From assembly GCA_963649625.1 (NCBI GenBank), contig CAVJIP010000139.1, forward strand, positions 1 to 14,993: a stretch of 14,993 nt of DNA, read 5' to 3'. Source of the DNA: HGM13006 sp963649625. GTDB lineage: Bacteria; Bacillota; Clostridia; Oscillospirales; Oscillospiraceae. Positions 1 through 5,948 of the stretch are shown piece after piece (positions within the stretch are counted from its first letter, which is position 1; every line of letters begins with the position of its first letter). The notes under the pieces are model-generated. The model made no database searches, was not told where the DNA came from, and was given only the letters and a program-made list of their open reading frames with translations. The position numbers were made by a program, and so were the translations under genes.

Positions 1-153
1 TGCGCTCGTCACTCAAAAGGACTGTTCCGGTTGGTTTGCTGCGGATGGATACTGCTCGGCTTTTTGAGAAGTGCTATAGCACATACATAAAAAAAGCGGC
101 ATACAGGCGAAGCCGGGTTGAGTATAGGACTTTTGAAGTGCTGCAGCTCCTGG
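1..153. other. Upstream non-coding stretch
   Basis: I see no convincing gene here. The open frames on either strand lack a ribosome binding site and run into the riboswitch. The only structure is a perfect 12-bp palindrome at 71-82 (GTGCTATAGCAC), flanked by gcttttt (59-65) and aaaaaaagc (90-98), which could pair as an outer AT-rich stem. It could be a regulator site or the remains of a terminator for a gene outside the window. Its role is unknown. Confidence 0.4.
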
Positions 154-182
154 TTGCACTTTTCCCGGCGGCGTGGTATACT
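154..182 (+). promoter_or_regulatory. Extended -10 promoter for the cobalamin-controlled operon
   Basis: A -10 hexamer TATACT (177-182) is preceded by TGG, which makes an extended -10 (TGn). A weak -35, TTGCAC (154-159), lies 17 bp upstream. Transcription would start near 189, about 12 nt before the first paired base of the riboswitch aptamer, which is the expected arrangement for a riboswitch leader. This is a prediction from sequence only. Confidence 0.6.
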
Positions 183-200
183 TATGCCAACTGAATAGAA

Positions 201-393
201 ATAGTATGGTGCCTTTTGTCGGGGGAGCTTCGGCCGATGGAAAGGGTAAAAGGGAAGCGGGTGTGAGTCCCGCACGATCTCGTCACTGTGATAAGGGAAT
301 CCGCTGCCAGGATGCGCAGCATCGGTCACTGGGTCTCGGTCTGGGAAGGCGGCAGTGGGTGATGAGCTTTCAGCCAGGAAACCTGCCTGCTAT
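201..393 (+). promoter_or_regulatory. Cobalamin (B12) riboswitch aptamer
   Basis: The conserved cobalamin riboswitch blocks occur in the right order: aaaagggaa (248-256), a P5-like hairpin gcggg/cccgc around 257-273 containing gtgtgagtcc, cactgtga (284-291), tcactg (326-331), gggaaggc (343-350), gatga (361-365), and the B12 box agccaggaaacctgcc (372-387). The outer P1 stem can form between atagtatgg (201-209) and cctgctat (386-393) with one bulge. The internal insertion with stems 304-308/351-355 and 311-315/319-323 suggests the larger, class I (adenosylcobalamin-type) architecture, which is less certain. It is followed by an intrinsic terminator, so high cobalamin is predicted to stop transcription of the chelatase and ABC transporter genes. 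Confidence 0.93.
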
Positions 394-400
394 GGGTACG

Positions 401-414
401 GGAGCGTGCGCTCC
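401..414 (+). promoter_or_regulatory. Small hairpin after the aptamer
   Basis: GGAGC-gtgc-GCTCC forms a perfect 5-bp stem with a 4-nt loop, 7 nt after the aptamer closes. It lies in the expression platform between aptamer and terminator and may be a linker helix. I found no convincing loop-loop partner. Confidence 0.35.
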
Positions 415-460
415 AAATCACGAGGAATTGGTTGTACCGGGAGCCGTGGGCAGGTCTGTT

Positions 461-511
461 CGGGGTCCTTTTGTGTTGCCGTTTTCCAATACAGAAGGGT
501 CTCGTTTTTTT
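461..511 (+). terminator. Riboswitch-controlled intrinsic terminator
   Basis: The 5' arm cggggtccttttg (461-473) pairs with cagaagggtctcg (492-504) over 13 positions, including four G-T wobbles. The loop is 18 nt and seven T residues follow directly (505-511). This is a normal Rho-independent terminator, placed between the cobalamin aptamer and the first gene. It explains how the riboswitch would control the operon: bound cobalamin favours termination. Confidence 0.75.
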
Positions 512-601
512 GACTGTGTTCAGGGCGGGGGTTTTGTGCGCATTTTTCAGTATCCTCCTGTTCTAGTTTGTCCATAAGGGTCAAGAAAGGAACGAAGAAT
601 C

Positions 602-1807
602 ATGAAAAAAGCAACGATTTTACTGGCAGCCCTGATGCTGGCAGCGGCAGTGACTGGCTGCGGCGGCACTGCGGCCTCCGAGGCTCCGGCGGAGACGGAG
701 GCCGCACAGGAGGAGACTTCTCAGGCAGAGGAGAACCCGGATGTGGCGGCGGCAAAGCAGGTGGCGGAGCTGATTGACACCATCTATGTGCAGCAGCGCA
801 CCGAGGACACCGATGCCCAGTGCCAGGCCGCCAAGGAGGGCTGGGATGCCTTGACGGATGCCCAGAAGGAGCTGGTAGAAGGGGAAAATGCAGACCCTGA
901 CTACTTCGGTCGGGATACCGGAGATGCCGGAAAGGACGACCCCCGAAACGGAGATGACATTGGGGAGAAGGAGCTTCTGGTGGTGAGCTTTGGCACATCC
1001 TTTAATGACAGCCGTGTGGCAGACATTAAGAGCATTGAGGATGCCCTCCAGAAGGCCAACCCCGACTGGTCTGTGCGCCGGGCCTTTACTGCCCAAATCA
1101 TTATCAACCACATTCAGGCCCGGGATGGGGAAAAAATCGACAATATGGAGCAGGCCCTGGAGCGGGCGGTTTCCAATGGGGTCAAGGAGCTGGTTATTCA
1201 GCCTACCCATCTGATGCATGGGGCGGAGTATGACGAGCTGGCAGAGGCCGTGGAGCAATACAAGGACAAGTTTACATCCGTGACCATTGGGGAGCCGCTG
1301 CTGGGCGAAGTCGGCGAGGATGCCGGGGTGATCAACAACGACAAGGAGGCCGTGGCAGAGGCCGTTACCGCCGAGGCGGTGAAGGCCGCAGGCTATGACA
1401 GCCTGGAGGCAGCGGCNNNNNNNNNNGCCTTTGTGTTTATGGGCCATGGTACTGCCCATGTGGCAAAGGTCAGCTACAGCCAGATGCAGACGGTGATGGA
1501 GACGCTGGGCTATGACAACGTGTTTATCGGCACCGTAGAGGGTGAGCCGGAGGACACTGCCTGCCAGGCCGTCATTGAGAAAATCAAGGCCGCCGGTTAC
1601 ACCAAGGTGGTGCTGCGGCCTCTGATGGTGGTGGCCGGAGATCATGCCCATAACGATATGGCAGGAGAGGACGAGGACTCCTGGAAGAGCCAGTTTGAGG
1701 CCGCCGGCTGCTTTGACAGCGTGGACTGCCAGGTGGCGGGATTAGGTGAGATTCCGGCTATCCAGGAGATCTATGTGGCCCACACCAAGGCTGCAGTCGG
1801 TGAATAA
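602..1807 (+). CDS. cbiK: Exported lipoprotein CbiK-type sirohydrochlorin cobaltochelatase (contains a 10-N gap)
   Basis: This is the first gene of the riboswitch operon. Residues 1-20 are a lipoprotein signal peptide ending in the lipobox VTGC, with Cys20 as the lipid-anchored residue, so the enzyme should sit on the outer membrane face. Residues about 46-90 resemble the short three-helix module found in clostridial surface proteins (LIDTIY then WDALTDAQKELV). The chelatase domain starts near residue 123 (LLVVSFGTSF) and runs to the end. Glu209 (HGAEYDEL), His282 (FMGHGTAH) and His348 (VAGDHAHND) match Glu89, His145 and His207 of Salmonella CbiK, so the metal site looks intact. CbiK inserts cobalt into sirohydrochlorin in the anaerobic B12 pathway and is normally cytoplasmic. 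An exported form (CbiKP) is known in Desulfovibrio. Ten N bases (1417-1426) replace residues 272-275 but keep the frame. The start is supported by AAAGGA about 10 nt upstream. The family is clear, but the natural reaction outside the cell is not. Confidence 0.88.
   Translation: MKKATILLAALMLAAAVTGCGGTAASEAPAETEAAQEETSQAEENPDVAAAKQVAELIDTIYVQQRTEDTDAQCQAAKEGWDALTDAQKELVEGENADPDYFGRDTGDAGKDDPRNGDDIGEKELLVVSFGTSFNDSRVADIKSIEDALQKANPDWSVRRAFTAQIIINHIQARDGEKIDNMEQALERAVSNGVKELVIQPTHLMHGAEYDELAEAVEQYKDKFTSVTIGEPLLGEVGEDAGVINNDKEAVAEAVTAEAVKAAGYDSLEAAXXXXAFVFMGHGTAHVAKVSYSQMQTVMETLGYDNVFIGTVEGEPEDTACQAVIEKIKAAGYTKVVLRPLMVVAGDHAHNDMAGEDEDSWKSQFEAAGCFDSVDCQVAGLGEIPAIQEIYVAHTKAAVGE
1417..1426. other. 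Assembly gap of ten N inside cbiK
   Basis: Exactly ten N bases interrupt the chelatase gene between the AGYDSLEAA and AFVFMGHGT segments. The reading frame is the same on both sides, and the flanking residues join as expected for CbiK, just before the catalytic MGHG motif. Ten is a common placeholder length, so the true number of missing bases may differ. Confidence 0.95.
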
Positions 1808-1814
1808 GGGACGG

Positions 1815-1843
1815 TTGCCGGAGGGAAATAGGCCCTCCGGCAA
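1815..1843 (+). repeat. Perfect intercistronic hairpin between cbiK and the next lipoprotein gene
   Basis: TTGCCGGAGGG (1815-1825) and CCCTCCGGCAA (1833-1843) form a perfect 11-bp stem with a 7-nt loop. No T-run follows, so it is not a standard terminator. It lies in the only real gap inside the operon and could stabilise or process the mRNA, setting different levels for the chelatase and the transporter genes. Confidence 0.6.
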
Positions 1844-1867
1844 AGCCCGAGCGATAGGGAGATTATC

Positions 1868-2650
1868 ATGAAGAAGCTAACAGCCATTTTTGCCGCCCTG
1901 CTTCTGGCCCTTTCTCTGGTGGCCTGCGGCACAAAGAAAGAGGCCCCTCTGCCGGACGGAACCTATTCGGCGGAGTTTGTGACGGACAGCAGTATGTTTC
2001 AGGTCAACGAAACCAGTGACGGCAAGGGAATCCTTTTTGTAGAGGGCGGAGAGATGACCCTGCATATTGTCCTGCGCTCCAAGAAAATCGTAAATCTTTA
2101 CCCCGGCTTGGCAGAGGAGGCCCAGAAGGAAGGGGCGGCACTGCTGGAGCCCACCGTGGAGTCCGTGACCTATCCCGACGGCCTGACGGAGGAGGTCAAT
2201 TCCTTTGACGTGCCGGTGCCCTATCTGGAGGAGGACTTTGACCTGGCGCTGCTGGGAACCAAGGGGGTATGGTACGACCACAAGGTCAGCGTCAAAAACC
2301 CCCAGCCCATGGAGGAGGACTCGCAGATTTCCGATGGGGACTATACCTGTCAGGTGCAGCTGGAGGGCGGCAGCGGACGGGCCACTGTAGAAAGCCCCGC
2401 AAGGCTTACGGTGCAGGAGGGCAAAATTACGGCAACCCTGGTCTGGAGCAGCTCCAACTATGACTATATGCTGGTCAATGGGGAGAAGTACCTGCCGGTC
2501 AACACAGATGGAAACTCCACCTTTGAAGTTCCGGTAGAGGCCCTGGATACGGCGCTGGAGATGGTGGGAGACACCGTGGCCATGAGCCAGCCCCATGAGG
2601 TCAGTTATACCCTGACCTTTGACAGCAGCACTCTGACCCCGGCGGCATGA
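1868..2650 (+). CDS. Lipoprotein with two related beta-rich domains, family not identified (NEAT-like possible)
   Basis: 260 aa. Residues 1-20 are a lipoprotein signal ending LVAC, with Cys20 as anchor. Two domains of about 110 residues follow, both opening with a DG-x-Y motif: DGTYSAEF near residue 30 and DGDYTCQV near residue 156. Each then has an alternating V-x-x-G-x strand (FVEGGEMTLHIVL; TVQEGKITATLVW), a serine-rich turn, a matching (S)F-VPV strand (SFDVPVPYL; STFEVPVEAL) and a final beta strand (YDHKVSV; HEVSYTLTF), so they look like a tandem duplication. The pattern recalls the immunoglobulin-like NEAT haem-binding fold, including SSMF near the first strand, but the YxxxY haem motif is absent, so this is inference. 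RBS AGGGAG (1856-1861). The gene sits between the exported chelatase and the binding protein and overlaps the latter by 4 nt (ATGA), so it probably binds or presents the same metal compound. Confidence 0.85.
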   Translation: MKKLTAIFAALLLALSLVACGTKKEAPLPDGTYSAEFVTDSSMFQVNETSDGKGILFVEGGEMTLHIVLRSKKIVNLYPGLAEEAQKEGAALLEPTVESVTYPDGLTEEVNSFDVPVPYLEEDFDLALLGTKGVWYDHKVSVKNPQPMEEDSQISDGDYTCQVQLEGGSGRATVESPARLTVQEGKITATLVWSSSNYDYMLVNGEKYLPVNTDGNSTFEVPVEALDTALEMVGDTVAMSQPHEVSYTLTFDSSTLTPAA

Positions 2651-3762
2651 GAGCAAGGCTGACCGCAGGCCTGCTGGCCATTCTGCTGCTTCTGACGGCG
2701 GGCTGCGGAGGGGAGCAGGAACAAACGGCCCTGCAGTTTGACCACAGTCTGACCCTGGAATATGCCCGACAGTACACCGTGGACTATTATCAGGGGGGCT
2801 ATGCCCTGGTGACCATTGGAGAGGACAGCCAATATCTCGTCATCCCGGAGGGGAAGGACGTGCCGGAAGGGGTTTCCGGCGACACAGTGCTGCTGCGTCA
2901 GCCGATGGAGAACCTCTATCTGGTGTCCACCTCGGTGATGGACTTCTTTTGTAAGCTGGATGCCCTGGACGCCATCGCCCTGTCGGGAACCGATGCCGGG
3001 GGCTGGTACATCCCCCAGGCCAGAGAGGCCATAGAGCGGGGGAAAATCACATACGCCGGGAAATACAGTGCCCCGGACTATGAGCGTATTCTTGCATCGG
3101 ACTGCGGCCTTGCCGTTGAAAACACCATGATCTATCACACCCCGGAGGTCAAGGAGGAGCTGGAGCGGCTGGGTGTCCCTGTGCTGGTGGAGCGTTCCAG
3201 CTATGAAAGTGACCCCTTGGGCCGGATGGAATGGATCAAGCTCTACGGTCTTCTACTGGGCAAGGAGCAGGAGGCGGGGGCACTTTTTGCAGAGGCAGAG
3301 GCACAGCTTCAGCCTATCCTTTCCCAAAGCCCCACGGGGACCAGTGCGGCCTTTTTCTCCATCACCTCCAACGGACTGGCCACCGTGCGGAAAAGCGGCG
3401 ACTATGTGGCGAAAATGATCGAAATGGCGGGGGGAACCTATGTGTTCGGGGATTTGGAGGACAACGGGAACAACCTTTCCACTATGAATCTACCCTTGGA
3501 GAATTTCTACGCCGGGGCCAAGGGCGCAGATGTGCTGATTTACAACAGTACCATCGAGGGTACCGTGGAGACCATAGACCAGCTTCTGGAGAAGTGCCCC
3601 ATACTAGAGGATTTTCAGGCGGTGCAGACCGGGAGGGTATACTGTACCAGTCAAAGCCTGTTTCAGCAGACCATGGAGCTGGGCGGCTTGATTTTGGATA
3701 TGCATCAGGTGTTTACAGAGGAAAACCCCGGAGAGCTGAACTATCTCACCAGGGTGCAGTAA
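2647..3762 (+). CDS. ABC importer substrate-binding lipoprotein (BtuF/FepB/FhuD class)
   Basis: 371 aa. The lipoprotein signal ends LTAGC, with Cys20 as anchor. The mature protein fits the class III periplasmic binding fold (two lobes joined by a rigid helix) used for cobalamin, haem and siderophores. Visible family features are VDYYQGGYALVTI near residue 40, the DALDAI...GG segment in lobe 1, YAGKYSAPDYERIL before the linker helix, and the SSYESDPLGRMEWIKLYGLLLGK region whose acidic residues usually dock to the permease. The length is normal for the family. The start overlaps the stop of the preceding lipoprotein gene (ATGA), indicating translational coupling. The ligand cannot be read from sequence; the cobalamin riboswitch and the neighbouring cobalt chelatase favour a corrinoid, cobalt-tetrapyrrole or cobalt chelate over a ferric siderophore. 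Confidence 0.9.
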   Translation: MRARLTAGLLAILLLLTAGCGGEQEQTALQFDHSLTLEYARQYTVDYYQGGYALVTIGEDSQYLVIPEGKDVPEGVSGDTVLLRQPMENLYLVSTSVMDFFCKLDALDAIALSGTDAGGWYIPQAREAIERGKITYAGKYSAPDYERILASDCGLAVENTMIYHTPEVKEELERLGVPVLVERSSYESDPLGRMEWIKLYGLLLGKEQEAGALFAEAEAQLQPILSQSPTGTSAAFFSITSNGLATVRKSGDYVAKMIEMAGGTYVFGDLEDNGNNLSTMNLPLENFYAGAKGADVLIYNSTIEGTVETIDQLLEKCPILEDFQAVQTGRVYCTSQSLFQQTMELGGLILDMHQVFTEENPGELNYLTRVQ

Positions 3763-3772
3763 GGAGGAAGCC

Positions 3773-4786
3773 ATGGGAAGCCGGACACGTCTTTGGTGCA
3801 GCTACTGCTTGCTGCTGGCGGCGGGGCTGGTGCTGTTTGCCCTGAATCTGTTCTGGGGCAGCCTGGAGGTGGCCCCGGGGGAGGTGCTGCGGAGCCTGAC
3901 GGGACAGAGCGGGGATGAGATTAGCCAGACCGTCATTCTCCAGCTTCGGCTGCCCCGGGCCGTGATGGCGGCACTGCTGGGGGCGGCACTGTCCGTGGCG
4001 GGGTATCTGTTGCAGACCTTTTTTCTCAACCCGATTGCCGGCCCCTTTGTGCTGGGAATTTCCAGCGGTGCCAAGCTCACTGTGGCCCTGGTGATGATTC
4101 TCCTGTTGGAGCGGGGGCGAACCATCAGCTCCCTGGGTATGATCGCCGCCTCCTTCGGCGGCTCCATGGGGGTGATGTTTTTTGTTCTGGCGGTGTCCCG
4201 GCGGGTGCGGCGGATGAGCGTACTGGTGATCTGCGGGGTGATGATTGGCTATATCTGCTCGGCAATTACGGACATTGCAGTGACCTTCGCCCAGGACAGC
4301 AATATTATTAACCTTCACAACTGGTCCATGGGCAGCTTTTCCGGCATGACCTGGGCCAATGTTCGGGCGGCGGCCTGGGTGGTGCTTCCGGCACTGGGGG
4401 CGGCCTTTCTCCTGTCCAAGCCCATGGGGGCCTATCAGATGGGGGAGAGCTATGCCCGGAGCGTGGGGGTCGCCATCCGTCCCTTTACAGCGGCTCTGAT
4501 TTTGCTGTCCAGTCTGCTGTCTGCCTGCGTGACGGCCTTTGCCGGGCCTATCTCCTTTGTGGGGATTGCGGTGCCCCAGCTGGTAAAGGGACTTTTGAAG
4601 CGAACCAGGCCCATCGTGGTGCTGCCTGCCTGCTGTCTGGGAGGTGCGGCCTTTTGCCTGGGTTGTGATTTGCTGGCCCGGAGCCTGTTTTCGCCCACCG
4701 AGCTGTCTATCAGCTCGGTGACGGCGGTGTTTGGGGCCCCGGTGGTGGTGGCCGTGCTGATTCGCCGTCAGAGGCGGGAGGTGTAG
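3773..4786 (+). CDS. FecCD/BtuC-family ABC importer permease
   Basis: 337 aa and strongly hydrophobic, with about nine or ten membrane helices, the normal size for FecCD permeases that work as homodimers. Diagnostic motifs are QLRLPRAVMAALLGAALSVAG near the N-terminus, NPIAGPFVLGISSGAKL, AGPISFVGIAVPQLVKGLLK (the cytoplasmic coupling region that touches the ATPase), and SPTELSISSVTAVFGAPVVV at the C-terminus. It transports the ligand delivered by the upstream binding protein. A strong AAGGAGG lies 6 nt before the ATG, and only 10 nt separate it from the upstream gene. There is a single permease gene in the operon, as expected. Confidence 0.93.
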   Translation: MGSRTRLWCSYCLLLAAGLVLFALNLFWGSLEVAPGEVLRSLTGQSGDEISQTVILQLRLPRAVMAALLGAALSVAGYLLQTFFLNPIAGPFVLGISSGAKLTVALVMILLLERGRTISSLGMIAASFGGSMGVMFFVLAVSRRVRRMSVLVICGVMIGYICSAITDIAVTFAQDSNIINLHNWSMGSFSGMTWANVRAAAWVVLPALGAAFLLSKPMGAYQMGESYARSVGVAIRPFTAALILLSSLLSACVTAFAGPISFVGIAVPQLVKGLLKRTRPIVVLPACCLGGAAFCLGCDLLARSLFSPTELSISSVTAVFGAPVVVAVLIRRQRREV

Positions 4787-4787
4787 T

Positions 4788-5894
4788 ATGTTCTACTGTG
4801 ACATGGACAATATCACCGTGGGCTATGACGGAAGGCCGCTGCTGCGCAAGGTGCGGCTGGGGGTGGATCGGGGAGAGATTTTGACCTTGATCGGCCCCAA
4901 TGGCGTGGGAAAATCCACCCTGCTGAAAAGTCTGGCCGGACAACTGAGCCTTTTGGGAGGCACGGTGCTACTGGATGGAGCATCCCTAATCACCCTGTCC
5001 CAGAGTCAGCGGGCCAAAAGCATGGCCCTGATGCTGACCCAGGCCCCCCGGACGGAGCTGACCAGCTGCTTTGAGTTGGCCGGTGGGGGACGCTACCCCT
5101 ACACCGGCAGACTGGGACTGCTTTCCCGGGAGGATCGGGAGAAGGTCTGGGAGGCACTGGCCCTGGTGGGGGCGGAGGAGCTGGCGGAGCGGGATTTTTC
5201 CCGAATCAGCGACGGACAGCGGCAGCGGGTGCTGCTGGCCCGGGCCATCTGTCAGGAGCCGGACATGATCCTCCTGGACGAGCCAACCTCCTTCCTGGAC
5301 ATCCGGGGCAAGGTGGAGCTGTTGGACATTCTCCGGCGGCTGGCCCGGGAGCGGAATGTGGCCATTCTCATGAGCCTCCATGAGCTGGAGCTGGCCCAAA
5401 AGGTGTCGGATCGAGTGGCCTGTGTCTCAGAGGGGGAAATTACTCTGGTGGGGCCGCCGGAGCAGGTGTTTACCTCAGGGCAAATACAGCGGCTCTATGG
5501 CATGACCCAGGGCAGCTATGACCCGGTATACGGGAGCGTTGAGCTGGCCGCCCCCAAGGGAGAACCGGAAGTGTTTGTAATCGGCGGCGGTGGCAGGGGA
5601 ATCCCCCTGTACCGGCTGCTCCAGCGGCAGGCCCGGCCCTTTGCGGCAGGAATTTTGTATGAAAATGACCTGGACTATCCTGTGGCCCGGGCACTGGCCG
5701 CCCAGGTGATTGCCCAGAGGGCCTTTGTTCCCATAGAGCAGGAACAGGTGGAAAGGGCACGGCAGGTCATGGCCCGGTGCCGGGAGGTCTGGTGCGGCCC
5801 CCAAAGCGATGGAGAGCTGAATCGCTGGAACCGCCAGCTCCGGCAGGAGGCCCAGGAAAAGCTCACGAAAATACCGATAAAATACGGCGAATAA
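4788..5894 (+). CDS. ABC importer ATPase (FecE/BtuD family) with an additional C-terminal domain
   Basis: 368 aa, about 110 longer than a simple FecE/BtuD ATPase. The nucleotide-binding domain has Walker A GPNGVGKST (36-44), Q-loop Gln85, signature SDGQ (141-144, in place of SGGQ), Walker B ending Asp164-Glu165, D-loop FLDI and switch His198. A separate domain of about 115 residues follows from about 255, opening with a hydrophobic strand and glycine-rich loop (EVFVIGGGGRGIPLYRLL) and continuing with AAGILYENDLDYPVARAL. Similar extensions are, from memory, found on some clostridial and archaeal corrinoid-type importer ATPases; their function is not known to me. The start lies 1 nt after the permease stop, with GGGAGG just upstream. 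It is the last gene of the operon and is followed by a terminator. Confidence 0.92.
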   Translation: MFYCDMDNITVGYDGRPLLRKVRLGVDRGEILTLIGPNGVGKSTLLKSLAGQLSLLGGTVLLDGASLITLSQSQRAKSMALMLTQAPRTELTSCFELAGGGRYPYTGRLGLLSREDREKVWEALALVGAEELAERDFSRISDGQRQRVLLARAICQEPDMILLDEPTSFLDIRGKVELLDILRRLARERNVAILMSLHELELAQKVSDRVACVSEGEITLVGPPEQVFTSGQIQRLYGMTQGSYDPVYGSVELAAPKGEPEVFVIGGGGRGIPLYRLLQRQARPFAAGILYENDLDYPVARALAAQVIAQRAFVPIEQEQVERARQVMARCREVWCGPQSDGELNRWNRQLRQEAQEKLTKIPIKYGE

Positions 5895-5897
5895 TAG

Positions 5898-5929
5898 GCC
5901 GCCCGCCTCCTAAAGTGGAGACGGGCGGC
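5898..5929. terminator. Hairpin terminator between convergent operons
   Basis: gccgcccg-c-ctcc (5898-5910) pairs with ggag-a-cgggcggc (5917-5929) with one C-A mismatch and a 6-nt loop. The T-rich stretch after it is short on both strands (ttct on +, ctattatt on -). It sits between the ATPase stop (+) and the alcohol dehydrogenase stop (-), so it probably ends both transcripts. Confidence 0.7.
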
Positions 5930-5948
5930 TTCTGCTCAGAGATAGGGA

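Noticed and set aside
59..98. AT-rich stem around the palindrome as an intrinsic terminator
   Set aside because: The outer stem is almost only A and T, and no gene ending here is visible in the window on either strand.
620..1651. Long minus-strand open frame (343 codons) opposite cbiK
   Set aside because: It is the shadow of a high-GC gene. No ribosome binding site, low-complexity composition, and the + strand frame has recognisable catalytic motifs.
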